A stretch of 64,000 bases of DNA from Aliishimia sp963922415 (lineage in GTDB: Bacteria > Pseudomonadota > Alphaproteobacteria > Rhodobacterales > Rhodobacteraceae): assembly GCA_963922415.1 (NCBI GenBank), contig CAWUIP010000001.1:40260-104259 (forward strand), given 5' to 3'. Made by a program: the position numbers and the translations under genes. Shown in pieces: positions 41,345 through 50,264 of this stretch. Positions within the stretch are counted from its first letter, which is position 1, and every line of letters starts with the position of its first letter. The notes below the pieces were generated by a model. That model was not told the DNA's origin. It worked only from the letters and a program-made list of their open reading frames with translations, and made no database searches.

Positions 41345-42403
41345 TTACTGCGTGTCTGCCGCGCGGGCTGCGCTTACGTCAGCTTCGGCCGCCGCGACGG
41401 CTTCGGTGAGCGCGTCAAGGATCTCGCCACCGCGGGTGACGTTGTCGCGGAACCAGCCAAAGACGGGTGTTGCGGCCTCTTTGAAGGCGGCTTTTTGGGC
41501 CGGAGTTGGCACGTATAGGTCGCCGCCGCCGGCTACGAAGTCTTCATAGGCTTGGATCGACTTGCGCTTGGGCGAGGCAAATGTGGCCTGTTGCAGCGCG
41601 TAGAAGCCATCGACCACGACGCGGCGCATGTCTTCCGGCATCGCCAGGAAGCTTTGGTTCGACATCCACCACAGCGCGCCCATATAGGCGTGGCCGTCTA
41701 GCGTCACGTATTGCAGACCTGCATCTGGGAACTTCATGCCCATGATGTCGGTGATGCCGTTTTTGGAGCCTTCAACAACGCCCGTTTGGAACGAGGTGAA
41801 AAGCTCGGGCCATGGGATCGGTGTGGGCGAGGCGCCCAGTGCTTTTACAAGCTCTTGCGGCAGGTCGGCGACCACGGTCCGGATCTTCAGACCGTCCATG
41901 TCACCAGGCTCGGCCACGCGGCGTTTGGTGTTTGCAAAGTTCCGCCAGCCGCCGGTGTTGCCGATGGTCATCAGACGGATGGTGTCGCCGCTGTCTTCCA
42001 GCGCCATTGCGCGCATCTTGCGGGTGAAATCGCCCGACAGCACATGTTCGGCAATGCGGTCATCGGCCATCAGGTAAGGCAGGTCCAGCACCTGAACATA
42101 TGGGAAGAGGCCCGAGGCACCACCTGAGGTCGAGATATAGACATCGATAGAGCCGTCCGCGACACCTTGCAGACATTCCGCACCGTTCGAGCACAGCTGC
42201 GTGCCGATGAAGAGTTCAACCGCGATCGCGCCGTTGGAAGCCGCCTCGACATAGTTCTTGAAGACCACCAGGCCGTCATAGTCTTCGTCGTTTTCGTTAG
42301 AGTTGGCCGTTGCGCGGATCGTAATGTCCTGCGCCTGTGCCGCGATCGAGGATGCTGCAAGCATCCCCGCCAGGGCCAGTGATTTTAGTGTTTTCTTCAG
42401 CAT
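41345..42403 (-). CDS. TRAP transporter periplasmic substrate-binding protein (DctP family)
   Basis: A 352-residue solute-binding protein with a signal peptide (SLALAGMLAASSIAAQA, cut before QDITIRATA). The family helix-strand motif with the substrate-carboxylate arginine is at DMDGLKIRTVVADLPQELVK, followed by ASPTPIPWPELFTSFQTGVV. TRAP systems take up organic acids and related compounds with a sodium gradient. Last gene of the leftward operon, followed by a strong terminator. Substrate unknown; the upstream monooxygenase suggests a sulfonate-like, nitrogenous or aromatic acid. Confidence 0.93.
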   Translation of the reverse strand: MLKKTLKSLALAGMLAASSIAAQAQDITIRATANSNENDEDYDGLVVFKNYVEAASNGAIAVELFIGTQLCSNGAECLQGVADGSIDVYISTSGGASGLFPYVQVLDLPYLMADDRIAEHVLSGDFTRKMRAMALEDSGDTIRLMTIGNTGGWRNFANTKRRVAEPGDMDGLKIRTVVADLPQELVKALGASPTPIPWPELFTSFQTGVVEGSKNGITDIMGMKFPDAGLQYVTLDGHAYMGALWWMSNQSFLAMPEDMRRVVVDGFYALQQATFASPKRKSIQAYEDFVAGGGDLYVPTPAQKAAFKEAATPVFGWFRDNVTRGGEILDALTEAVAAAEADVSAARAADTQ

Positions 42404-42430
42404 GTAGAAAGTCCTCCCAATAGGTGCTGA

Positions 42431-43906
42431 TTAGTTTGCAAACCCCGTGAGGCGGGGAATGGTCATAGAGATTGCTGGAACATATGTGATCAGGAAGATC
42501 ACGGCGATTTCAATGGCAAGGAACGGCAGAATTGCCTTGGCGATGGTTTCGACCTTCTCGCGACTAACCGCCGCCGCCACAAAGAGCACAAGCCCCATCG
42601 GCGGCGTGGCCAGGCCCACGGTCAAGTTCACGCTCATGATGATCGCGAAGTGGATCGGGTCGACGCCGATATCGGTGAAAATAGGCGCCAAAATCGGGCC
42701 CAAGATGATGATCGCAGGGCCCGCATCCAGGAACATACCGACAATGAAGAGAAGGAGGTTGATCAAGAAGAGCAGGATCAACGGGTTCTCACTCAGTGTC
42801 AGGATCCAGGCCGCCAGCGTCTCGGGCGCGTGGCTGAGCGATACGACCGTTTTGAAGGCCATGGCCGCTCCGACCAACAGCAGGACAACGGCGGACGTCA
42901 GCCCTGCATTCGACAAGATGCTTGGCAGGTCCGACATCTTGAGCGACCGCAGGATGAAGAAGCCAACCAACAGGGCGTAGGCCACGGCGATGGCCGCCGC
43001 CTCGGTTGGGGTAAAGACGCCTGCGAGGATACCGCCCAAGATCAAGATTGGAGTCTGCAGTGGCACCATGGCGCGCTTGCAGACCATACGGAAATCATGG
43101 CCGACCACACGCCGCAGGCCGATGAAAAGGCCATGCGCCACAAAGAGCGCGCCGATCAGCCAGCCAAAGGCAACGCCGCCGGTTGCTTCCTCTGAGACTG
43201 GGATAAAGGCCCAGATCAGAAGAGCGATGTTGATGCGTACAAGCGCGAAGGACACCCACCATTCCACAGGGCCCATCTCGGTCCCGGTCAGAACCACGCG
43301 TTTGGCGGCGGGCAGGTCGTAGTGATCGGCAGTTGCCCGCACCATCAGCATCAGGCCGACGCCCACCAGGATCCCCGGCACGATGCCTGCCAAGAACAGT
43401 GCTGCGACGCTTTCGCCCATGACATAGGCGTAGATGATCATGATCCCAGACGGCGGGATGATGGGGCCGATGACCGAGCTTGCCGCCGTGATCGCCGCCG
43501 CATAGCGCCGGGTGTAGCCCTCTTTCTCCATCGCCGGGACCAGCATGGACCCGAGCGCCGAAGTGTCCGCCACCGCAGAGCCCGAAAGGCCCGCAAAGAG
43601 GATCGAAGAGAGGATGTTCACCTGGGCCAGACCGCCCCGCAGATGGCCCATCAGCGCTTGGCTAAACTCCACCAACCGGATTGTAATCCCGCCCCGGTTC
43701 ATCAACTCGCCCGCGAGCATGAAGAACGGGATCGCCATCAGCGGAAAGCTGTCCATCCCGTTGTAAACATTGCGGTAAAGGAGCGTGATATCCCGCTCTT
43801 GCCCGTTGAGGTAAAGCAGAATGCCAGGCGCGGCCAAAAGGCCGAAGAAGACCGGCAAGCCGACCATGAGAAAGACAAGAAAGACAGGTAGGAACCAAAT
43901 CAGCAT
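42431..43906 (-). CDS. TRAP transporter large permease (DctM family)
   Basis: A 491-residue inner-membrane protein with some 12-13 transmembrane helices. Characteristic runs include MAIPFFMLAGELMNRGGIT, SGSAVADTSALGSMLVPAM and GIMIIYAYVMGESVAALFLA. A membrane insertion near residues 210-260 contains an extra pair of helices. It forms the transport channel with DctQ encoded just upstream (TGATG overlap). Confidence 0.93.
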   Translation of the reverse strand: MLIWFLPVFLVFLMVGLPVFFGLLAAPGILLYLNGQERDITLLYRNVYNGMDSFPLMAIPFFMLAGELMNRGGITIRLVEFSQALMGHLRGGLAQVNILSSILFAGLSGSAVADTSALGSMLVPAMEKEGYTRRYAAAITAASSVIGPIIPPSGIMIIYAYVMGESVAALFLAGIVPGILVGVGLMLMVRATADHYDLPAAKRVVLTGTEMGPVEWWVSFALVRINIALLIWAFIPVSEEATGGVAFGWLIGALFVAHGLFIGLRRVVGHDFRMVCKRAMVPLQTPILILGGILAGVFTPTEAAAIAVAYALLVGFFILRSLKMSDLPSILSNAGLTSAVVLLLVGAAMAFKTVVSLSHAPETLAAWILTLSENPLILLFLINLLLFIVGMFLDAGPAIIILGPILAPIFTDIGVDPIHFAIIMSVNLTVGLATPPMGLVLFVAAAVSREKVETIAKAILPFLAIEIAVIFLITYVPAISMTIPRLTGFAN

Positions 43907-44490
43907 CAGTCGGCCCTCACTGCGCCGTCAATCGGGGGGAGGTCATCGCCGCGGCCTGCAAAGCTGACAAGCGTCCGCAGGATGAGTTCGATATTGACCC
44001 AAAAAAGCAGGCAAACGCCGATAAAGAGCGAATACATCATCCAAGAGCGCGGCACGCGGTACCACTCGCTGAAGTCGATGGCCGTCGGCACATAGAGCGA
44101 CGCAGTGGCAAAGCGCCCGCCGATGCCAGTGACCTCGCTCCACCCGATTTGGATGGCGACGTAGAGGACCAGCGCTGAGATGAAGAGGAGGAAGAGGCTG
44201 AGAAGCCCGCCAATCATCCGGGGCAGGGCGGCCACAACCATGTCGATGGCCACAAAGCCGCCGGCGCGAAAGGCCGATGGCGCCATCAGCCCGGTCATCC
44301 ACAGCATACAAAACCGGGCTGCCTCATCCGGCCAGGGCAGGGCGTTGTTCAGCACATATCGGAAAAAGACTTGGATCAGAATGGCCACAACCATCAGCGC
44401 CACAGCTATGACCCCAATTGCGCGGCCAATCCGCAAGATCCACCCGTTCAATGCGCCAAGCAAACTTAGCGCGCTTATTGCAGCCTGCAT
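43906..44490 (-). CDS. TRAP transporter small permease (DctQ family)
   Basis: A 194-residue membrane protein with four helices, including VIAVALMVVAILIQVFFRYV followed by NNALPWPDEAARFCMLWMTG, the DctQ signature. ATG 44490 follows GGGAGGGTG; the frame opens to 44607, antisense to nothing but through the end of the flavin reductase gene region, and is not preferred. Couples with the DctM gene by a 1-nt overlap. Confidence 0.9.
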   Translation of the reverse strand: MQAAISALSLLGALNGWILRIGRAIGVIAVALMVVAILIQVFFRYVLNNALPWPDEAARFCMLWMTGLMAPSAFRAGGFVAIDMVVAALPRMIGGLLSLFLLFISALVLYVAIQIGWSEVTGIGGRFATASLYVPTAIDFSEWYRVPRSWMMYSLFIGVCLLFWVNIELILRTLVSFAGRGDDLPPIDGAVRAD

Positions 44491-44554
44491 CAGCTGCACC
44501 CTCCCTATGGTTGGGCGCGGGTCTCTGATTTCGCCGGACCCGCTGCCCGATGTC

Positions 44555-45073
44555 TTATGGTTGCGCCAAATGAATGAATTTGCCACCAAAAAACGCCAAC
44601 GCCTCACCCGACGTCAGACAGACCCGTTCCACCTGTCCCAAAATGATCGCGTGATCGCCTGCCTCATGCTCGGCAAAGCGGCGGCACTCGAACCGCGCAA
44701 GGCAGCCGTCGATCAGCGGCACACCGTGTTCATTTTCATGGCTGGCAACGTCGGCCACGGAGAAGCCGTCCTTCGCAACTGTCTGGCAGGGATCTTGCTG
44801 GGCCGCGCTGAGAACATGCACGGCAAAATGCTCGGCTGCGGAAAACGCCGGGTAGCGTTTGGAGGCCTTGCCGGCAGCCCACATGATCAAGGGTGGCTCC
44901 ATTGAGATGGACGAAAAGCTGTTGGCGGTGATGCCAAGCGCGCCATGCTCAGACCGGCAAGTGACAATTGTCACCCCTGTGGCAAAGCGGCCAAAGGCGT
45001 CGCGCAGCGTGCGCGCTGTGTCCGCAGAGGGTTCAAAGATCTGTGGCAGATCGCGTGGAAGGGCATTCATCAT
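44555..45073 (-). CDS. Flavin reductase family protein (HpaC/RutF-like)
   Basis: A 172-residue protein with the flavin reductase fold: FGRFATGVTIVTCRSEHGAL, GITANSFSSISMEPPLIMWA and HFAVHVLSAAQQ. Such proteins reduce FMN or FAD with NAD(P)H and pass it to a partner monooxygenase; the LLM-class monooxygenase two genes upstream is the obvious partner. ATG 45073 overlaps the aldo/keto reductase stop (ATGA), with a second ATG at 45070. Confidence 0.9.
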   Translation of the reverse strand: MMNALPRDLPQIFEPSADTARTLRDAFGRFATGVTIVTCRSEHGALGITANSFSSISMEPPLIMWAAGKASKRYPAFSAAEHFAVHVLSAAQQDPCQTVAKDGFSVADVASHENEHGVPLIDGCLARFECRRFAEHEAGDHAIILGQVERVCLTSGEALAFFGGKFIHLAQP

Positions 45074-45954
45074 GGCACCTCGTGACCTAGAGCGGCTGTG
45101 TAAAGTTGGTACCAACTTTCCCGCGTCAATTGGACCTTCAGCGCATCCGAGATGGTTTTGATCCGGTCGAGACTGTTGGTGCCCATCACGGGCAGTATTT
45201 TCGAAGGGTGAGCCAGCAAGAACGCCACCGCCACGGCGGCCCGATCTACGCCAAACTCCGCAGCGACCGCATCTGCGGCTTGGCCAATCGCGCCATCCCC
45301 CTGCATCACGCTGCCGCCGCCCAGGGGCGACCAGGCCATCATCGGGTGTCCGTGCTGCTGGTGAAACGCGATGTCGCCGTTGGTAAAAGGTGAAATTTCC
45401 GCCAGGCTGATCTCAATCTGGTTGGTCACCAGCGGCGTCTTCATCGCTGACTGCAAAAGCTGCCAGTCCCAGGGTTTGAAGTTCGACACGCCTACGGCGC
45501 GGACCTTGCCCGAGGACACAAGATCATCAAGGGTCGCACCGGTTTCTGCGGCGTCCATCATCGGGTCAGGCCGGTGGATCAGCAAAAGATCGATGTGATC
45601 GATCTTCATCAGCCGCAGCGAGTGCGCGACAGAGGCTTCGATATGCGCGCGCGAGGTGTCGTAATACTTGACCTTGGCATCGGCATAGCGGCCCACAGGC
45701 GCCACGATATCGCATTTGGTGACGATCTCGATCTGATTGCGCAACTCGGGTGTAAGCGCCGCGCCCAAGATCTCTTCCGCCTCATAGCCGCCATAGATGT
45801 CCGCTTGGTCCATCGTGGTGATGCCCTGATCCAGGCAGGCTGCGATCTTGTTGCGGACGTGATCGGCGGAGGTGTCGGCATCATCGCCCAGGCGCCACAT
45901 GCCATAAACGATGCGGCTCATATCCAGGGCAGAGTTTAGTGTGACGCGCTCCAT
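45070..45954 (-). CDS. Aldo/keto reductase
   Basis: A 294-residue AKR of the YdhF-like type: start MERVTLNSALDMSRIVYGMW, catalytic Asp/Tyr region MDQADIYGGYEAEEIL, Lys in EIVTKCDIVAP, and HIDLLLIHRPDPMMD, with SLAEISPFTNGDI in the later barrel. ATG 45954 overlaps the preceding stop by one base. It lies between monooxygenase and flavin reductase genes and may reduce the aldehyde left after oxidative cleavage of the substrate. Confidence 0.9.
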   Translation of the reverse strand: MERVTLNSALDMSRIVYGMWRLGDDADTSADHVRNKIAACLDQGITTMDQADIYGGYEAEEILGAALTPELRNQIEIVTKCDIVAPVGRYADAKVKYYDTSRAHIEASVAHSLRLMKIDHIDLLLIHRPDPMMDAAETGATLDDLVSSGKVRAVGVSNFKPWDWQLLQSAMKTPLVTNQIEISLAEISPFTNGDIAFHQQHGHPMMAWSPLGGGSVMQGDGAIGQAADAVAAEFGVDRAAVAVAFLLAHPSKILPVMGTNSLDRIKTISDALKVQLTRESWYQLYTAALGHEVP

Positions 45955-47108
45955 CAGCGGCGGTCTCCTACGGCTAGAGGTGTTGAAGGGGGGGACGCTG
46001 GCACGCGGCCATAGGCATGGGGCAGCGAGCAGGTCTTGAGGTTCGGCATCACGCGTGCGCCGAAGTGCTTGGCCTCGTCCAGATGCGGATAGCCCGAGAA
46101 GATGAAGGCGCGGATGCCCATCTTTTGGTAGGCTTCGATCTTGGACATGACTTGATCGGTCGAGCCGACAAGGGCTGCACCACAGCCGGAGCGTGCGCGG
46201 CCCACGCCCGTCCAAAGTCCAGGCTCCACATAGCCGAACTTGTCGGCCAACTCGCGGGCCCGCGCCTGGTGCGACACTCCCAGAGAGGTCGAATCAAGCG
46301 CACGTTCCCGGATCAATTGCCCATATTCATCGTCGAGCTTCGACACAATGTAATCGGCGTAGTCGCGCGCCTCGGCTTCCGTATCGCGCACGATCATGTG
46401 CACGCGCAGGCCATAATCCAGCGTTCGATTGTAGCGCTCTGCCACAGCATTCACGTCCTTCATGCGCTGCTCGATCGCCTCAACAGGCTCGGGCCACATC
46501 AAGTAGACATCGCAATGCTGGCCGCACAGTTCGAGTGCTGCGGGCGAGTAGCCGCCAAAGTACAAAAGCGGACCACCGATCTGATAGGGGCGCGCGGGAT
46601 CAGTGGTCAGACCTTCGAACTGGTAGACCTCGCCTTGATAGTTGATCTCGTCCTGGGTCCAGGCCTGTTTGAGGATCTCAACCACCTCGCGCGAACGCTG
46701 ATAGCGGTAGCCGCTCTCGGCCTTCTCGCCTGGGAAGTCGGACGAGATGATGTTCACGGTCAACCGGCCCTCCAGCATGTGGTCGAGCGTCGCGATGGTC
46801 CGCGCCAGCATGATGGGCTGCATCTCACCGCAGCGCACAGCCGCGAGCAGGTTAATCTTGGACGTGATCGGCGCGCAGCCAGCCACAAAGCTCAGCGTGT
46901 CTTGGCCAACCTGGTAGGAGGACGGGCACAGGATGTTTCGGAACCCCTGCGCCTCAGCCTCTTTGACGATGTCCGAACAATGCGCCCAGCTGGAGCGCAA
47001 GCTGCCATCCGGCAAGCCCAGAAATTGGTAATCATCTGAACAAAGGGCCGAAAACCAGGACACCTCGGCGGCATCAAGGTCAGGCGATGTGACGGGAACG
47101 ATGGTCAT
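45954..47108 (-). CDS. LLM-class flavin-dependent monooxygenase (SsuD-like)
   Basis: A 384-residue luciferase-like monooxygenase. Family segments: NLLAAVRCGEMQPIMLARTI, EGRLTVNIISSDFPGEKAES, YFGGYSPAALELCGQHCDVY and the closing FIFSGYPHLDEAKHFGARVM shared with alkanesulfonate monooxygenase. It needs reduced flavin, supplied by the reductase encoded at 44555, and breaks C-S or C-N bonds of small organics in known relatives. First gene of the leftward operon, divergent from the GntR gene. Confidence 0.9.
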   Translation of the reverse strand: MTIVPVTSPDLDAAEVSWFSALCSDDYQFLGLPDGSLRSSWAHCSDIVKEAEAQGFRNILCPSSYQVGQDTLSFVAGCAPITSKINLLAAVRCGEMQPIMLARTIATLDHMLEGRLTVNIISSDFPGEKAESGYRYQRSREVVEILKQAWTQDEINYQGEVYQFEGLTTDPARPYQIGGPLLYFGGYSPAALELCGQHCDVYLMWPEPVEAIEQRMKDVNAVAERYNRTLDYGLRVHMIVRDTEAEARDYADYIVSKLDDEYGQLIRERALDSTSLGVSHQARARELADKFGYVEPGLWTGVGRARSGCGAALVGSTDQVMSKIEAYQKMGIRAFIFSGYPHLDEAKHFGARVMPNLKTCSLPHAYGRVPASPPSTPLAVGDRR

Positions 47109-47164
47109 AAAGCACGCTTTTCAACAGGTCAGTTTCCCCTTGCGTAGCACCCGCAATGATGTAG

Positions 47165-47181
47165 ATCAATAGTGTATCAAT
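47165..47181. promoter_or_regulatory. Direct repeat in the monooxygenase-GntR divergent promoter
   Basis: ATCAAT occurs at 47165 and 47176, 11 bp apart (about one helical turn), inside an AT-rich 100-bp gap between start codons at 47108 and 47209. A candidate binding site for the adjacent GntR regulator; weak on sequence alone. Confidence 0.35.
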
Positions 47182-47208
47182 TATTAATCTCTGTGTCCTG
47201 ACGCTCAC

Positions 47209-47898
47209 ATGACCCTGCAACCTGCCTATGCGCGCATCGCCGATGCCTTGATCCGTGACATCGCAGCGGGACGGCTGCTTGACGGGGCGCGGTTGCCGCC
47301 TGAACGGGACATGGCAGGGCAGTTCGACACCTCGGTCGGAACGCTCCGCAAGGCGCTGGCGATTTTGGAAGATCAGGCGCTTTTGCGCCGCGTGCAGGGC
47401 TCGGGGAACTACATTGATGCGGCCGGTATGCGGGACACCGTCTATGCGATGTTTCGGCTGGAGCTGCCGCAGGGCGGTGGGTTGCCGCGGGCGACCGTTT
47501 TGTCGGTCGACACGCTGAACAAGCCAAGCGATCTGCCCGCCTTTGGAACTGCGCTCCAGGCCACACGTATCCGCCGCCGCCGCCGCTTGGACGCGACCGA
47601 GATCGCGATTGAAGAGATCTGGTTGGACGCGGACGCCGGGCGTTTGACCCAAGCGCACATCACCGCCTCACTTTACGAGACCTATCGCGACGTTCTCGGG
47701 CTTTGGATCGACCGCGCCGAGGATCGCGTTACGTTAGCGGCCTTGCCTGCATGGACTCCGGCGGATTTTAACGGCAATGCAGGCGATACTGTCGGATATA
47801 TCGAACGCTTCACCTGGAGTGAGGCCGCCGAACCGGTGGAGTTTTCGCGTACGTGGTACCTGCCAGACCGTGCGGTCTATGTGCAGCGCTTAAGATAG
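47209..47898 (+). CDS. GntR-family regulator, HutC/UTRA subfamily
   Basis: A 229-residue regulator with an N-terminal winged helix (AYARIADALIRDIAAGRLLD, LPPERDMAGQFDTSVGTLRK, RVQGSGNYI) and a C-terminal UTRA ligand domain (IAIEEIWLDADAGR, RTWYLPDRAVYVQRL). It is divergent from the monooxygenase-TRAP operon and probably represses it until the substrate or a metabolite binds. The Gfo/Idh gene follows 11 bp downstream. Confidence 0.92.
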   Translation: MTLQPAYARIADALIRDIAAGRLLDGARLPPERDMAGQFDTSVGTLRKALAILEDQALLRRVQGSGNYIDAAGMRDTVYAMFRLELPQGGGLPRATVLSVDTLNKPSDLPAFGTALQATRIRRRRRLDATEIAIEEIWLDADAGRLTQAHITASLYETYRDVLGLWIDRAEDRVTLAALPAWTPADFNGNAGDTVGYIERFTWSEAAEPVEFSRTWYLPDRAVYVQRLR

Positions 47899-47909
47899 GA
47901 CAGGTGGGA

Positions 47910-49055
47910 ATGAGTGATCTGAGATATGGTGTGATCGGGTGCGGCATGATGGGCCAAGAGCACCTGCAGAACATCGCCTTGTTGGAGGGTGCCGAGGTTG
48001 CCGCGGTGTTTGAGCCCAACGCGGAGATGGCGGCGCAAGCGCAGGCCTTAGCCTCAACTGCGCGCATGGCCGAGAGCTTTGAAGCGCTGTTGGACATGTC
48101 AGACCTGGACGCCCTTCTGATCGCGAGCCCGAACTTCTGCCACGCCGATCAAATGGCGCAGATCGCCGCGCAACGTCCTTTGCCGATGCTGGTGGAAAAG
48201 CCGCTCTTTACCGCGCCGGGCGATGCGGCACGGGTCAAAGAGATCGCGGCGTCTTATCCCTCGCCGATTTGGGTCGCGATGGAGTATCGCTATATGCCCC
48301 CCATCGCGGCACTGTTGGAAGAGGCTGATAGGGTGACCGGGGGCGTGACGATGCTCACCATCCGCGAGCACCGGTTTCCCTTCCTCGAGAAAATCGGCGA
48401 TTGGAACCGGTTCAATCGCTTTACAGGCGGTACGTTCGTCGAGAAATGTTGCCATTTCTTTGACCTCATGCGCCTGATTATGCAGGCCGACCCGCTGCGG
48501 ATTATGGCCTCGGCGGGACAAGCGGCTAATCACTTAGATGAGCGCTATGATGGGGCCCGGCCAGACATCTTGGACCACGGCTATGTCATTGTCGACTTTC
48601 CAGGCGGGCGGCGCGCCATGCTGGAACTGTGCATGTTTGCCGAGGGAGCCGAGTATCAAGAAGAAGTCTGCGCTGTCGGAGCCAAGGGCAAGATTGAAGC
48701 TTTGGTACCGGGTCCAGGTCGATTTTGGCCTGCTGATCTTGGTCCGGCGCCCACGCCCAAGCTAATCAAAAGCCCGCGCGCACCCAAACGTCCTGAAAAG
48801 GTCGACGTGCCGGTCCCCGAGGCACTGTTGGCGGCTGGCGATCACAATGGATCGACGTTCTATCAACACCAACAGTTTCAAAAGTTGATGAGGGGCGACC
48901 TGGAGGCGCCTGCCGTGAGCTTGCATGACGGCTGGATGGCCGTTGTCATGGGGATGGCGGCACAAGAGTCGGCCACGACTGGCGAGGCCGTGCAAATTGA
49001 TCAGTTCTGTGAAGGTTTAACGGCGCAGAGTGTCCCGTCGGTCGCCATTGCATAG
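47910..49055 (+). CDS. Gfo/Idh/MocA family oxidoreductase
   Basis: A 381-residue NAD(P)-dependent dehydrogenase: Rossmann start YGVIGCGMMGQEHLQNIALL, EKP-type motif MLVEKPLFTAPGD and active-site region FVEKCCHFFDLMRLIMQADP with conserved His. Start ATG 47910 follows ACAGGTGGGA. Co-oriented with the GntR gene, it is probably part of the same regulon as the TRAP-monooxygenase operon and may act on a sugar-like or polyol part of the substrate. Distinct from the Gfo/Idh protein at 16458. Confidence 0.9.
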   Translation: MSDLRYGVIGCGMMGQEHLQNIALLEGAEVAAVFEPNAEMAAQAQALASTARMAESFEALLDMSDLDALLIASPNFCHADQMAQIAAQRPLPMLVEKPLFTAPGDAARVKEIAASYPSPIWVAMEYRYMPPIAALLEEADRVTGGVTMLTIREHRFPFLEKIGDWNRFNRFTGGTFVEKCCHFFDLMRLIMQADPLRIMASAGQAANHLDERYDGARPDILDHGYVIVDFPGGRRAMLELCMFAEGAEYQEEVCAVGAKGKIEALVPGPGRFWPADLGPAPTPKLIKSPRAPKRPEKVDVPVPEALLAAGDHNGSTFYQHQQFQKLMRGDLEAPAVSLHDGWMAVVMGMAAQESATTGEAVQIDQFCEGLTAQSVPSVAIA

Positions 49056-49187
49056 CCTGAGCCTCGACGCGCGCGTTGGCGATAATTTAAAGAATCCGCG
49101 CGTTCGTTAAATACCTATCAACACTGCGTACATTACCAGCAGTTGCAAAGAGCCCTTACACGCTCTTGCGTAGGAGTTGTCGACCAA

Positions 49188-50264
49188 ATGACCGGTTTTA
49201 AACGCTGTGTGCGCGTTGCTATCGTAGACGACTCGCGCAGCATCCGGCGTTGGTTGACCCATATTCTAAGTGCCGATGGTCGGCTGGAAGTTGTGGGTGA
49301 AGCTGGCAGTGCGAACGAGGCGCGCGAATTGTTGCGTAACACGCCTGTGGACGTGGTTACCCTGGATGTGGACATGCCAGGAATGACCGGCCTGGAGTTC
49401 CTGTCAAGACTTATGGAGCTGAAGCCGATGCCCGTGGTCATGCTCTCCGCCCTAACGGAGCGTGGCAGTCAAGAGGCGGTCGAAGCTCTGTCGCTTGGCG
49501 CCGTCGACTGTATTGAAAAGCCAAAAGCGGACAACATCGCTGACGCCACGCAGTCCATCTGCGATAGGGTCTTCAATGCGGCCCATGTGACGGTTCAAGG
49601 GCGCGCGCGGGCGACGCCAACTGGCGGCCTTGTGCAAAAAGCAACTGTGGAGGCACCTTGGCATGGGGGCGTCATCCTGATCGGGGCCTCAACCGGGGGT
49701 GTGACGGCTATCGAAGCGGTCCTGGCGTCCCTGGATGAAACACCCTGGCCAATTGTGATCGCGCAGCACATGCCAGAGAATTTCTTGCGAAGTTTTCAAC
49801 GACGTTTAAACGAACGCTTCTCGCGCCGCGTCTACATGGCGCAAGATGGACATGTGCTAAAATCTGGTCAAGTCATTGTCGCACTTGGGAAAACGCTTTC
49901 CACGCGCTTGGAACGGAAGGCGGACAGAACCATAACCTGCCGCCTTGGCGAACCGTCAGCCGACGCAATTTACCGGCCAAACGTCAACGATTTATTCGTA
50001 TCAGCCGCGCAGAATGGCGTGGGTGGCGCTGCAGCCTTGCTAACCGGAATGGGGCAAGACGGCGCAGCAGGGCTAAAATGCCTTCAAGAGACGGGTGTCT
50101 ACACCCTCGCAGAAAGCGAAGAGAGTTGCGTTGTATTCGGCATGCCCAGGGTCGCGATTGAGCTTGGGGCGGCCGATGACGTGTTAACGCATGATGATAT
50201 CGGGAAGCGGCTGGCGAAAATTGCAAGGGCCGGTTCCCAATTTAAGCGGGGAGTGGTGTCGTGA
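49188..50264 (+). CDS. cheB: Protein-glutamate methylesterase/deamidase CheB
   Basis: A 358-residue response-regulator methylesterase. The REC domain (VAIVDDSRSIRRWLTHIL, VTLDVDMPGMTGLEF with phospho-acceptor Asp) is followed by the esterase domain: catalytic Ser in LIGASTGGVTAIEA, His in VIAQHMPENF and Asp in GMGQDGAAGL. It removes methyl groups from chemoreceptors during adaptation. ATG 49188 with AGGAG upstream is preferred over a TTG at 49143. It overlaps the cheD start (GTGA). Confidence 0.94.
   Translation: MTGFKRCVRVAIVDDSRSIRRWLTHILSADGRLEVVGEAGSANEARELLRNTPVDVVTLDVDMPGMTGLEFLSRLMELKPMPVVMLSALTERGSQEAVEALSLGAVDCIEKPKADNIADATQSICDRVFNAAHVTVQGRARATPTGGLVQKATVEAPWHGGVILIGASTGGVTAIEAVLASLDETPWPIVIAQHMPENFLRSFQRRLNERFSRRVYMAQDGHVLKSGQVIVALGKTLSTRLERKADRTITCRLGEPSADAIYRPNVNDLFVSAAQNGVGGAAALLTGMGQDGAAGLKCLQETGVYTLAESEESCVVFGMPRVAIELGAADDVLTHDDIGKRLAKIARAGSQFKRGVVS

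Noticed and set aside
46017..47039. Rightward 340-codon frame opposite the LLM monooxygenase gene
   Set aside because: Shadow of a high-GC coding strand; the monooxygenase motifs are clear on the other strand.
49087..49111. Possible CtrA site ahead of cheB from two TTAA tetramers
   Set aside because: The tetramers are too far apart for TTAA-N7-TTAA.
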